Shown piece by piece: positions 23,064 through 33,939 of a stretch of 64,000 nucleotides of DNA (positions are counted from its first letter, which is position 1; every line of letters begins with the position of its first letter). Source of the stretch: Dictyophora rubrovolvata (taxonomy: Eukaryota > Basidiomycota > Agaricomycetes > Phallales > Phallaceae); the NCBI GenBank assembly GCA_029959195.1, contig CP114123.1, positions 434,001 to 498,000 on the forward strand. Reading direction: 5' to 3'. Both the position numbers and the translations under genes were made by a program. The notes below the pieces were generated by a model that did not search any database, had not been told where the DNA came from, and worked only from the letters and a program-made list of their open reading frames with translations.

Positions 23064-24737
23064 TTACAAGTCCGATACATTTACTGCAGATGTATCTTCG
23101 GGGGTGGCTAGTTCCACAAGAAACGACTGATGTACGTGTTGAATAGCGTTTGAGAATTGGACCGTGGACAGTGATTTATAAGTAGCCTCGATTTTAGCAG
23201 AGTTGAGGTGGCGAAGTTCTAATGTAAAATCGGCCACTAGAATGCACGACAAACTTGAATAAAAGTCAAGATGATGGTCATGATTACAAAATGAAAAAGC
23301 ATAGGACTTACGCATTTTGGAAGTTATTAAAACAATATACGAAAGTTCGGAATGAGTCTGAGAACTACTTATTTAAGTCAATCGGAACTCTAATTGTCGC
23401 AAAAAGGAAGAGTAATCACATTCGTAACTTGAACCTAGAGAAGGGATAATAGTTTTTTTAATATTCTCGTAGAAACTAGACGTAGTTATAAACTTACCGT
23501 TGATATGACTGCGCCCACGATGGAAAAGAAAAGGACAAAGCTTTAATAGCCCTGGTTTATATGAGATGACCATGACACGAAGTATTGAGAGCTAACCAAA
23601 ATCCTAAAATACCTGATAGTCGTTTGTTAAACACCGCTTGTCTCGAGATATACCAAAACCTACTTTGTTTAAGAAGTATAGTAACGAGACTATGGTTTTG
23701 AATCCCAGCTTCTTGTTTCAATTTCCGCGTACCCCAAACCTTCCACGCGCAAACGCTGAATATAAGGCCATTGGTGAAAATGACACTGATATTGACAGCA
23801 ATAATTGTCAGGAGACTTTTGGCTGATATATAATTTTATGAGCCTTATACTGGGAGATGAACATAAACGTACCAGTCCTGAGATCACTGAGGCTAAAAGT
23901 TGAAATATTCGTCATTGCATGAAAGTCAAGATAAGATTTTAACTGACCTTGGCGAACACCCAGAAAATTCTATGTTCCCTATACAAAGTGTAAGATAATT
24001 GAAATTGTAGCTTTAAGGTTCCGTACTATACAGAAGCGAAATTAAGCCTAAAAGAAGACCCAAGACTAAGGCTGTGGTAAATATTTTACCTCCTTGGAAC
24101 ATTGCATACGCTCGAGCAATCAATAAACCTGAAAGAATTAATATCAAATGTGCTCGGAAAGACGACCTCGAATGTAGTTGACACCTTCGATACCGACATA
24201 TGACAACAGTATCATGGAGCTTTCTGCATTAGCAAGCATGTTACAAGTTCTTTTGAGTTTCTTTAATTCCTGCAAATATGAATGATTGAGACACCTTACG
24301 TTCCCGGCTTTCATGTCGCGGTATTGAGAGGTAATAAATAACAGAAGTACATAGAGTCAACTCACTGACACGAAGATTAGCGCAAGGACGAGCCCTTCTT
24401 CAATAAAGATCACATATCTTGTGAGAATGTATAAGAACGCGGGCAGACTGAATGATCTGAACCATATATATTCTATTTCTCGTGGCATGCTTGACAAAGT
24501 AGCACAGAGAAGAAACACTATTGGTCCATCATTATTTGTAAGTAAAGAACTATTTCGTTTCCGGAGTTCAAAGTGCCTACTTGTCGTGCTCGCGTTGACC
24601 AAGGTGTGAATATAGCTGCCAAATAAGCATCAGATAAAGGAAGTATAATGAACAGAGACATACGTTATATAAACATCATGCACAATGGTATCTATAACTG
24701 CGGCAGTTGTGTTAGTGTCCGTACTATCAATGTTCAT
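23064..24737 (-). CDS. DUF6533-family multi-pass membrane protein, copy 3
   Basis: Starts at 24737 (M-N-I-D-S-T-D-T-N-T-T-A-A-V-I-D-T-I) and stops at 23064. It shares intron layout with copies 1 and 2. The hallmark block reads M-P-R-E-I-E-Y-I-W-F-R-S-F-S-L-P-A-F-L-Y-I-L-T-R-Y, and the last exon begins S-C-I-L-V-A-D-F-T-L-E-L-R. It is more diverged from copies 1 and 2 than they are from each other. Several TM-like exons lie between 23690 and 24300. Role unknown. Confidence 0.75.
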
Positions 24738-25339
24738 GGTATGACAGGGAAATTGTGGTGGTCAAATCGAGAGCTAGAATGCGTCCAATGATTAAGCCCT
24801 TAAATGATTTTTGTTTGAATTGCGATGAGATCATTCATGTGAATTGGAGCATCAAATTAGACATGTTCCTGACGTCGAATTCGGTTCAGACCAACTGCTA
24901 GCATGAGTCTTATTCTTTACGAATGCACTTGCGAGGATTTCGTTTGCGCTCCACGGCTTGGGAAACAACGAACTAAGTGGAAATGCTCAATCGCGACGGG
25001 ATTCATTAGCTACACGCCTAATTGGGGGGACAGGTTATTTTCACCTTATCTAGCTTCAATTCAGTTTTCTATTCAGTCATCGGCGTCAAATCCTAGATTC
25101 CTAAGCGGCATCAAGCGGATTGTTGTGATTTGCCCATTCCAGATTTTGCTAGATCAGGTGAAAATAACCTGCACCCTCAGTTGGGGGTGTAGGAAGGCCT
25201 GATAGATGGGCAAATCATATTGTCCATGTTGATTGATCGAATGAGACCGGGTCAAAGTACTGAAGACGGCAAGAAATTTTTTTCGAAAGAACAAAGAAAT
25301 TAGCGCGCGCTTCAATTTTAGCTTCATCGCCTATTTCGA
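24738..25339. other. Intergenic with an inverted-repeat element
   Basis: No gene. The open frame 24903-25202 is mostly explained by the inverted repeat at 25031-25171. Confidence 0.4.
25031..25171. mobile_element. MITE-like element with 24-bp terminal inverted repeats
   Basis: Left end CAGGTTATTTTCACCTTATC plus TAGC (25031-25054) matches the reverse complement of 25148-25171 at 23 of 24 positions. Total 141 bp with no coding capacity. A second inverted pair (gatttgcccat near 25125 and atgggcaaatc near 25207) overlaps the right arm. No clear target-site duplication is visible, so family is open. Confidence 0.5.
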
Positions 25340-25475
25340 TGTTACCGAGACGCCCTAACGAGCAAGGGATACCAACGCCCTCCGAAGATCATCCCGAGGG
25401 GTCTGTTGCTAAAAGTATGCCTAAGGTGATGCCACGACAACCAACACTACAACAGAATATTGAGCTGTATAAACT
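25340..25475 (+). pseudogene. Relic of the 3' end of the Hos3-type deacetylase gene
   Basis: 'caagggataccaacgccctc' followed by a block containing 'gaggggtctgttgctaaaa' and 'cctaaggtgatg' parallels the deacetylase tail at 22535-22650 (G-V-P-T-F-S-D ... T-E-G-S-V-V-K-K-L-P-R-V in the parent, T-P-S-E-D-H-P-E-G-S-V-A-K in the relic). Only the last ~40 codons are represented, in the same orientation as the parent. Confidence 0.6.
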
Positions 25476-25590
25476 TCAGCCTTTTTTACTGTATCATTTT
25501 CAATGATCAGTTTCGATATTGATTGGGCTCATAAAGCTCCTTTTTCAGAATATACATATTATGTCCTTCAAATTAGGTTGACCGATAAAA

Positions 25591-26705
25591 TCAATACTTT
25601 TGTAAACCATATATAACCCATTCATATACACCGAGAAAAACAGCACCGCCAGCTGAAATCCACAACGTCCGAGGAACTACCCCAGAAAAAAGAGCTGTGA
25701 CTCCTTCCGTTCGGTATATTTCGCCAAAGTATGTTGTAAAAGATCTTCGAGCGGCGCCAGCCTGAAGTAATCGCGCTCAGTTTGGCCTTTCAATAAAAAC
25801 GAATGCGAGACATACCCGCATATCTAACATTTTTCGTGTTTTGAGAACGTCTAGTGGTGTAGTTGCCGCGGCTGCGATTCCGCCAGCAACACTACCGCAT
25901 GTGGCAGCTTCATGTGCGTATAACGACTTACGACCCAATCGACTGGCGAGTTGCTGTTTGAATAATTCATATAATGGAAATTGTATTGACGTAAACGGAA
26001 TCTGTAAAATAAAACGATGATGCTTCAACAAGCGTATACTGACAACGATTCTTGGGACGTACTTCACGCATTACAGTAATACCAAATCCTCTGTAAAACC
26101 CTTTCAGGCCCTCCGCATGAAAGGTTTCTTTCGCAGATATTAAAGACGAGATGGCATCAATTTTGCCGAATGACGATGTTTGTGAACGGGTTTTTATGAC
26201 CTCTGTAGGAACACGGATGACACATGCTGCCTTATGAGAATTGTAGCTGAGATAATGAGGGATGAAGAGGGAGGAACCGAAACACATACAACTTCTGCTA
26301 CAGAGGCGGAAATAATATGCGTAACAGAGGCCAGATTTTGTGGAATGGGCAGAGTATGCTTTAGATTATCATAAACGGCGAAAAATATAGCAGCTTTAAG
26401 GATTCTGTCAATCAATCGACTCCCAAAAACGAATGATATACTACCTCCTGGAGAACTTCCTACAATAACACTGCCAATCCCCTGGTATACACCTCGAAAG
26501 CCGCCAGAGCGAATGAATCCTTGAGGGGACTGTAGTCGGGTCTTTAAGGTATCAACGGGGAAAAATAATAGATCCGTAGCAGAACCAGCTGCAGCCCCAG
26601 CCTAAGTTGACATTATTCTTTTGAGCGAGAGTTTTCTTTCTTTCAGCAAGGATGGAAATGATCTACCAAAAGGGATTGTGCAAACGTTGGCTGTGGAGGG
26701 TTCAT
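25591..26705 (-). CDS. PET8: Mitochondrial S-adenosylmethionine carrier (Pet8/SAMC type), 274 aa
   Basis: Six exons (26667-26705, 26445-26601, 26290-26393, 26063-26230, 25816-26001, 25591-25761) give 825 nt. Three mitochondrial-carrier signatures P-x-[DE]-x-x-[KR] are visible: P-V-D-T-L-K-T-R (residue ~30), P-T-E-V-I-K-T-R (~115) and P-L-D-V-L-K-T-R (~210). A-G-A-A-A-G-S-A-T-D-L-L-F-F-P and G-S-V-I-V-G-S-S-P-G-A-A-I-F-F are close to the SAM carrier subfamily, which exchanges cytosolic SAM for mitochondrial SAH. The start M-N-P-P-Q-P-T-F-A-Q-S-L is a short typical N-terminus. The length matches yeast Pet8 (284 aa). Its promoter side is partly duplicated near 31090-31200. Confidence 0.9.
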
Positions 26706-28025
26706 CGAGAGAGCGCGCACTTACATAAACTATCTATTGTCACACCCATGACACGACGCGTCACGCTCCTCCTCATCCGTCCGGACTCCGTATGCTTTCC
26801 CTGATATGATTTATGGCCCGTAGTTACGCACAGACTTGATGTTTCATTTAACGGTAAGCTCATTGAATCGTGTACACATCGTCAGGGTAATTTATAACGT
26901 GCTGATTTTTTTTGTCAGTACCTCTAGGCTCTGCGTTGTTTTTTCACCATTCCATTCATCTTTGGTTCAAGGATGTATTACTCATGTCTATGCAAATACC
27001 TTGGAGACCCGTTAAGATTGTTTTGTGCACGTTGAATTAGCAAAAGTGTGTATTTTATTTACCTGTCTTTCTCATCGTATACCATGGTAAAGCCATTTGC
27101 AATCCGTCTGTTGTATCCAAAGTGATCAATGACTTTAGAACTTTCGTAGCGGGTAAGGCTAGACTGTTTCGTGACAGGTTATTCTGGGTAGGTTTCGGTG
27201 GAAGAACAAGCATCACTCTTCTCGACCTTGGAATGATGCCGAGAGCAACGATTATCCAAACGGTCACAGCATCGAAAGGAAGAGGGGTCTGTACCATCAC
27301 TCTGAGAAAAATGAATATCAAGAGACGAGCCCCACTGGAGTCCTTATGGGAGGGAAGTCCTTTCTTGTTCACCGCTGTGCTTACTAGTCATTAAGATTGT
27401 GTGTTGACAACGGGTCAGATTTTGCGCAACTGTCACTCGTTTACTTTCTTAATACATATACCACGCGGGACTTGACGTCTGCTTCTATCCTATCTCGGTA
27501 CCTTATCGCCTCTCGCCGGTAATACATGCTTAGTACTAGACCCTAAACTTCCCACGGAACGGAGCTTTCCGTGTCGAGGGAAGAATTATCCCATTCACCC
27601 GCAAATACGTACGCGTAGGTATTTTGTTTTTTTACTGCATGAAGGTGTTTGTGGGAGTCGCGGCGCCGAAAGTGTTAGAGACAGAACTGCTGGGGTGGTA
27701 GGAATTTCCGATTGCGCATACCTTAATAATCGGAGCTGACATTTCTTAGATGGAATCATGTCGATTGACAAACGGCAATCGTTGTACTGTGTGAATATCA
27801 GAGCCGACACGCTATCACATGTGATTTACGACGAAAGACAGATGCTCTGTGCGTGTGTGCGGCTCCAACGAGATCCGGTATAATCCCTATCGATATGGGT
27901 TGGAGTCAAGCGTTCGAAGCATGTTTTCGGACTAGTCAAAGTTTAAGAACCTCTCAGCCAAGCCGAAACGAATAAATACCCACCTAGTCTCGCACCAGTC
28001 AGGAATAGCAGCTGTTTGCACTACG
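26706..28025. other. Intergenic, with a possible small unrecognised gene on the minus strand
   Basis: At about 26930-27395 the minus strand has a frame with balanced codon use: P-L-P-F-D-A-V-T-V-W-I-I-V-A-L-G (one membrane-span-like run), ending at a good CAG|GTAAAT donor near 27055. A plausible short upstream exon (M-T) and downstream exon exist. It could encode a ~90-aa single-span protein, but I do not recognise it and confidence is low. The remaining sequence up to 28025 is promoter side of the P450. Confidence 0.25.
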
Positions 28026-30210
28026 ATGTCTCTGTCACTCCTCGACCTCGCCGTTGCTTCTATAGGTTTATCCCTATCCGTACTGTTGTATTATACAGCA
28101 ATACGCATCCCAAAAGGTTTGTATTTTCCCCTACTTCATGAATCATTACCCATCGTGTTCAATCTTGTACGACAGGCCTTCGCTTGCCACCGGGTCCTCC
28201 AGGACACTTTATATGGGGCAATCTGAGAGACTATCCGTCCGGAACTTTGGAGTATCCATTGTACGAGAAATGGGCAAAAAAATATGGTACTTAAACTTCT
28301 GCTACTGTCCATTCCTTGAATACCATTATCTACAATTATTCAAGGTGACCTTGTGTACCTGAATGTCTTGGGCCAATCAGTTCTCGTTGTTAATTCGGCG
28401 GATATGGAACGACAGTTATTCAACAAAAGAGGTGCAATCTACTCGGGTAGACCCGAAACGACGATGATGCATGACTTGTAATTGTTTATCTTGGATACGC
28501 TGCAATTAAATGACAAATAATTTTTGACGTAGGACAAATTTTGGTAAAGCTGCCATCTTTTCGATGGACTATGGTGAACGATGGGCTCGACACCGGGCGA
28601 TGCTACATGACGTATTGTCGCCCAAAAGCATCGTTTCATTTCACCCGATCTTGGAGGCGAATGCTAGGTCTTATAACTTACATTTTTTATTCCTCAGTTC
28701 TAATTGACTAATTTTCCATTAAATTGAAGGTCTTTTGCGCAACGCCTTATTGCTGAGCCTGTGAATAACCTGAAACTCGTCAGAGATATAGTCGGAGGAT
28801 TCATCATGCGGGTATGCAATAATCTTACAGAACAACAGGATAATGAGATTACTGAATGGTTTGAAGTTTGCCTACGGCATTGACGTTCTACCTGAAAACG
28901 ATCCGTTCGTGAAAGTCGCGATGCGTTTGACCGATCCTGCTGCACAAGCAATAGTTCCTGGAGCATTCATGGTTGATAGCATTCCAATTAGTGAGTAATA
29001 TTTATAGATCTTGTTATGACGATGCTCATGTGATCCGCAATAGTGAAATATCTTCCGTCATGGTTACCTGGTTTACAATTTCCGAAGGCTGCCGAAGAAA
29101 TAAACAAAAGTTTTCAAGACATGCTGAGTATTCCATACGATTACGCCAAGAGAGCTTTCGTGAGTAACTCGTTTTGGTTACATTACTCTACTTGATTTAT
29201 AGAAAAGGACATAGGACCAAGGGAACTACAATCCTTCGTTCGTGTCTAGTCACCTGGAAGATCTCGCTCATAATCCCAATCCTCCGGCCGATGCGGAGAA
29301 GGTGATTCGTGAAGTAGCGGTGGCCATGTATGCAGCCGGAATTGATACGGTATTTACAATCTTGTTTTTTCTTTTTTTTTTGAAGAGTTTATTCAAAAAA
29401 ATTCAATCATTAGCTGGATACTCAGATCCGTCTATTTTTTCTAGCAATGTCACTTTATCCAGATGTTCAGAAAAAGGCTCAAGAAGAACTGGACAGAGTG
29501 GTTGGGAGGGATAGTCTACCCTCGTTTGCTGACCTTCCGAGCCTTCCCTACATCAGTGCACTCTGCAATGAATCATTACGATGGCATCCAGTCACTCCTA
29601 TTGCATTGCCACATAAATTGAGTCGGGATGACGTGATAAATGGATTCTTTATACCTAAGGACACAATTTGTCTTGGAAACACCTGGTAAGTAATGAATTT
29701 AATAACTGTTTAGTGTACCTCCTTGACTTCGATCTAATTACGATTAGGTCCCTCCTCCGTTCAGAGAAAGATTACGGGCCTGATACTAATGAGTTCAAGC
29801 CGGAGAGATTTTTGGATGGGAGTGCCAAATTGAAGCCAGAAGCTGTATTCGGATATGGACGACGGTATGACTATACCGTGTTATTGTGGAGTCATTTACC
29901 TCAGTATGCTTTCGTTTTTTCTGATTCTTAGCATATGTCCTGGCAAAGTATTGGCGGAAACATTTTTCAGCATTATTGTTGCAACTGTTTTGCACGTCAC
30001 AAATATTTCTATGCTAGAGGATGAACCTCTGTCGCGCATCCTTGAGAACCATGATTTCGCCCCAGGAGTTATAGCGTAAGTTCATAATTCATCAATGGAT
30101 TACAGAAAAATATTGATTTTTTTTTCCTTAGACGTCCGCGAGATTTCAGATGTCGAGTTGATGCACGACCGGACGTTCAGAACCTTCTAAATCAATTCGT
30201 GTTTCATTGA
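28026..30210 (+). CDS. Cytochrome P450 monooxygenase, 512 aa, 12 exons
   Basis: Twelve exons close to 1539 nt. The N-terminal membrane anchor (S-L-L-D-L-A-V-A-S-I-G-L-S-L-S-V-L-L-Y-Y) is followed by a Pro-rich hinge L-R-L-P-P-G-P-P-G. The I-helix reads A-A-G-I-D-T, the ExxR motif is E-S-L-R-W-H-P, and the PERF-like motif is F-K-P-E-R-F. The heme loop is F-G-Y-G-R-R-I-C-P-G-K with the axial Cys. These mark an ER-bound class II P450 using a CPR partner. Overall pattern resembles agaricomycete P450s often labelled O-methylsterigmatocystin oxidoreductase-like, but substrate cannot be read. The intron after A-G-I-D-T must end at the 'attag' acceptor (29413). Other nearby acceptors would shorten or frameshift the I-helix. 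Confidence 0.93.
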
Positions 30211-32106
30211 AATTTGATCCCAAATATATTCATCAAGGTTTCTCGTTGTACTTTATATCAGAAACAACGAGATATTGCGATGTCGCAACACCGGACCGTC
30301 CGAAGTTACTGGTGGCAACTTGTCACAAATTGGTTACTAACTATGCACTAGTAACTTTGTCGAGCTTACTAGCCAACTTGGAGCTTTTACAACCTGCCCA
30401 CAAACGATTATTGTGGACTACAAGGCCATCCTAATATCAATATCAAGAGTTTTATTTTTGACGGAACTTCACCAGTTAATTCCACCTCCATATTTAAGAC
30501 ATTGTAAGCATCTGCCCAAAGTTCACCAGATGCATCGGACGCCGCAGTCGAACCGTGAACCCCGCCAAAAAAACAAAGATCGATTATACAGTAATATCAA
30601 TTTACAGGCACTCATATTCAAGAAAAGGCAATGGATCAAACGGCTAGTGGTGGTTGAGGCAGGAATCAACAGGAGCGGTGTGGGCTGAGACACTTGATGT
30701 GGACCCTGCGTATCAACTAGGTCAACTATTTTAGCTGCTATTAAGAAAAATGCTACACCACCGCAAAATCCGAAAATTGAGACACATAATGCGTTTCTAT
30801 GTCTTGGCCGTATAGCGTAACCAGTGAGTATTGAATGACGAACTTGAAGTGAACTGGACAGTTGCCAGCCGCAACCGCCATATAGTCATCACCCAAGAAG
30901 CATAATACAAGAGAATTCGAGACTCTCTGTTGTCGTCAATCCTCTGGCCATCATATTTGCTCGCAGTAAGCGGGCCGTCAAGCGCACCCGACCATAGAAG
31001 AAAAACAGAGTAGGTGTTTTGACGACATCTAAATTGCCATTTGAAGGTGGATAGTAAGCAAAGTGTCGTAACGATATATATCGAAAATAATTTGTGCTAC
31101 GTGCAAACGTTGGCTGTGGGAGAGGAGAGTCGAGAGAGCGCGCGCTTACGTAAATGCCAGTGTCACAGTCAAGTCACAGCCTCTCGTCGCGACGCCCGAC
31201 CCAAAGTTTGGGTCCCAAACACACCGGATTTTCGTCTGTTGATTCAAAATGCGTGAGTTATATATTCTGCATCTCACTTCTTGGGCCATCTCCATCTAAT
31301 ATCACAGAGTTTCAAGCCAAAGAAGTGGACGCTTGGAGATCATGCCAGTGGAAGGGAGGTTCGTCGGAATGTGAATACGGATTCCAAAACCTGGAATTTT
31401 CTATGATAGATGGATTGAGGTCAAGCAAACATAGAAACTGGCCCACGTGGTGAACTTGTACGCACAAGCTGGAAAACTTCCGGGAGCTTGAAAAATCGTT
31501 AACTCGAGATTGAGGATAGCTTGAGCGTATGGGCCGGCTGCCGGAGAGCTTATTGTCATTGTGACCGTGCAGTTTCACCGTTGTGAAGTACACCACGTTC
31601 CCCTTCGTTTCCATTTTCTTTCCCTTGTTTCCCTTCCACGTCCATCTTAAATGAAGGCATTTTTTCTAAGTGCAGTTTTGAGATATTGCTCCAAACTTAT
31701 TATTTTGAAACGGCTCGGACTCCCATAAGCTTGTATCCGCATAGCCTATATTACCAATGTGTACAGCACCCAAATGACCTCATTAGCCTCAAGGTGCAAA
31801 TATATGTTGTGAGATGTTTTACGAGTCTCTGCATCGTCGAAATAGGCGATATGACAGTCGTGAATGTTGTGGAAATGAAGCATAGGATCACAAGAGATCT
31901 CGAGGGTTGTCAGTACAATACAGTGAGCCCATGCATTCAAGAATATTTGTCAAACGAAAGTCGAATTTGACGGCCAGTCTCTTAACAAAACCACAATGAG
32001 CAATATATTGTCTTCATTCGATGAGTGACATTGTTTTAACCCTACAAACAGGAAACAAATTTCAACTGTACTTCACGCGCTCCATGAAAGGGGCGGCAGG
32101 AGAAAG
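30211..32106. other. Gene-poor stretch with relics
   Basis: No clear gene. On the minus strand 30600-31030 has protein-like pieces (W-S-G-A-L-D-G-P-L-T-A-S-K-Y and, in another frame, A-L-C-V-S-I-F-G-F-C-G-G-V-A-F-F-L-I-A-A-K, a membrane-span-like run). Together they suggest a decayed membrane protein, unplaced. 31090-31200 repeats the SAM-carrier promoter (next entry). 31246-31450 has a possible intron-split frame (G-P-K-H-T-G-F ... ) of unknown nature. Confidence 0.25.
31095..31200. repeat. Partial copy of the SAM-carrier exon 1/promoter region
   Basis: 'gtgcaaacgttggctgtgg' followed by a block with 'cgagagagcgcgc-cttac-taaa' also occurs at 26683-26740, where it is exon 1 plus promoter of the carrier (on the minus strand). 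The ATG is not retained. The copy extends loosely about 50 bp further into the promoter. Confidence 0.6.
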
Positions 32107-32154
32107 CTATAAAACCGTCAGGATTAAATATCTAATATAGCATAAACTACTCAC
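32107..32154 (-). other. 3' UTR intron of small secreted peptide gene A (48 nt)
   Basis: GTGAGTAG donor three bases after the TGA stop, CTGAC branch-like motif and TATAG acceptor. Same length and position as in genes B and C. Confidence 0.6.
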
Positions 32155-32157
32155 CGC

Positions 32158-32526
32158 TCAAGGCAAGACGTGGCCTCCTCCTGGGAGTCCAGGGGGAGTT
32201 GGAATAATGGGTTGTTCGGGGGTTGGAATTTGTCGCTGTTGGGCGGGGCCTGAGTCTGAGCTTGACCTGGGCAGATTGTGACCTCCCCCTCCCGGGAGTC
32301 CAGGGGGAGTGGGAATAATGGGCTGTTCTGGGGTTGGAATCTGGCGTTGCTCGGCGGGACCCGAGTCCGAGTCAGACCTTGGTGCTTTGTTGGTGATCGC
32401 CACGGCAGATGAGGCGAGACGGTCGAGACTGGCAGGCTCAACACCCTGACCAGCCGCAACAGGAAAAGCAGCGACAAAACTGAAGGTAAGAGCGAAAAGA
32501 GTGACAAGTGCAACAATGAGACGCAT
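32158..32526 (-). CDS. Small secreted repeat protein A, 122 aa
   Basis: Single coding exon, ATG at 32524-32526 chosen because the signal peptide M-R-L-I-V-A-L-V-T-L-F-A-L-T-F-S-F-V-A-A starts there and matches paralogues B and C. An upstream in-frame start at 32652 lies before the TATA box and is not used. The mature part is two near-identical ~36-residue repeats, each beginning R-S-x-S-D-S-G-P-A and running through Q-I-P-T-P-E-Q-P-I-I-P-T-P-P-G-L-P to a Gly-rich end with H-N-L-P or H-V-L-P. There are no cysteines and no dibasic Kex2 sites. Pro/Gly-rich extended structure expected. Function unknown. It lies inverted relative to B and C, with homologous promoter and 5' flank to about 33040. 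Confidence 0.75.
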   Translation of the reverse strand: MRLIVALVTLFALTFSFVAAFPVAAGQGVEPASLDRLASSAVAITNKAPRSDSDSGPAEQRQIPTPEQPIIPTPPGLPGGGGHNLPRSSSDSGPAQQRQIPTPEQPIIPTPPGLPGGGHVLP

Positions 32527-33040
32527 TGTGTAAGTGTAAGGATTGTAAGTTGAAGGAACTTCGGAAGATTGTAGGTGAGTAGAGAGAAAAACTCGCTGTG
32601 GTGAAAATGGGCAAACTGGTAGGGTTTTTATACGTTTGAATGCAGCACTCATTTATTTATTTTTGCTAAGTTGCGTGACGACGATTTCTCTTGAGACTGA
32701 ATCTTGAGCAGCATGATCATTGGAAGGCCGTTTCAGGTTTGCCAACCTCAGGGAACTGTGAATGTGTTGCGAGGGAGTAACCTGAAGTAACTCTGAGTTT
32801 CCCAAGATCGATGCCGCCGGATCTATGATCTTCTAGGAATATGGGGAATGCGGTGAGAAAACTCGGTGGGTGAGTTAAACGGTGAAAAGTCGTCAGTCTC
32901 GGGCGGACGTGACACCCATAATGCAACCACGGACGATGCCTGTCGGAATTTATTAGCGTGGATAGGAACGTGCGTAGTGTGAAAGTGCGACGAGAACAAA
33001 TAGTCGAACTTCCTATACCCCATACCCCTCGGGGAGCACA
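32527..33040 (-). repeat. Inverted copy A of the peptide-gene upstream region
   Basis: Its reverse complement follows the upstream regions of B (35940-36830) and C (37920-39296). Shared landmarks are 'cgtcgcactttcacact', 'ttatccacg', 'accgcatt-cc-at', 'gacggcatcggtctt' (here worn) and the 'aagattca' block before TATA. Shorter than B and C because of internal deletions. Confidence 0.6.
32625..32632 (-). promoter_or_regulatory. TATA box of peptide gene A
   Basis: ACGTATAAAAACCC context on the minus strand, identical core to the TATA boxes of genes B (36720) and C (39184). Confidence 0.7.
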
Positions 33041-33939
33041 AACTGCTATGGGTTACTAGGAGGGTGTGACATTGCGTGACTTAAACTTGTTCACCCCAAA
33101 TATGGAAATTTTCAGGCGGGCTTTTTCCGTCCGAAAGGGTATACTTGGATCTAGACTGTGGCCAAGTGTAGTGGCAACAAGTCAAGGATAGTGTGTTGGA
33201 TGAGTATATTTAGCGATTTGAGAAACACGACGGTTCTATCATACTATGGTATGTCCAATATAAAACCATTCAGTGTAGCACTTAAGTAGTTTGCGTAGTT
33301 CGTTATACTCGTGCGGGCCGGCATTCAGATGAAAACTTGTGTGAGGGCGTGACAGTTATATGTCACGAATGTTCAGAATCCAGCTCGGCCCGGACGGCGG
33401 CGCATGCCAATCACGGTAATCCATGAACGTTGAACGTACGCGTTGAACTGTTGAACCAGTGTTGAACAGTTGTTAAACAAATATTAACTACCATTACTTA
33501 TTGAGAAGTGTGGGATGGAATAATGACGCATCCAGTCGTACCGGTGGGACCGGGATTTTAACGTATCATTGAATTCTGAAGCTCCTAATACGGAAGGTCT
33601 TTTTTCCTTAGCATATCAATTAGAAACCTTATGCTAACTCTAAGTTAACTGACATAGAACTCTGCTGTGGAGTACCTCATGATCTTCGAGGTCAGTCTAT
33701 GAGGAGTATTGATAAAACTAGACTCCGACAAACGTGCTTTAAGAGATGCTTAGCGAGGTTCGGTAGAAGTCCCGCGCTTCGATGGTTCATTCAACAAGCA
33801 GACATCGGGTAACATCTGACCTTGTATTCCATGTGGGTTATCATGCACAGGTCGATTGGTATATGTATAAAGCGAACGAGGGAAGAAATTCAATTGCTTC
33901 GTACGCGCGCGCGTCTCTTGATTTGTTTTGCTTCTAACG
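33041..33939. other. Intergenic, promoter side of the PI-PLC gene
   Basis: No gene seen. A 'tatgtataaag' TATA-like element lies near 33858-33872, about 70 nt before the PI-PLC ATG. Confidence 0.4.

Noticed and set aside
24903-25202. 99-codon open frame
   Set aside because: Spans the inverted-repeat element. No motif, no splice context.
32527-32652. N-terminal extension of peptide A from an upstream start
   Set aside because: It would begin upstream of the conser­ved TATA box. Paralogues start at the signal peptide.
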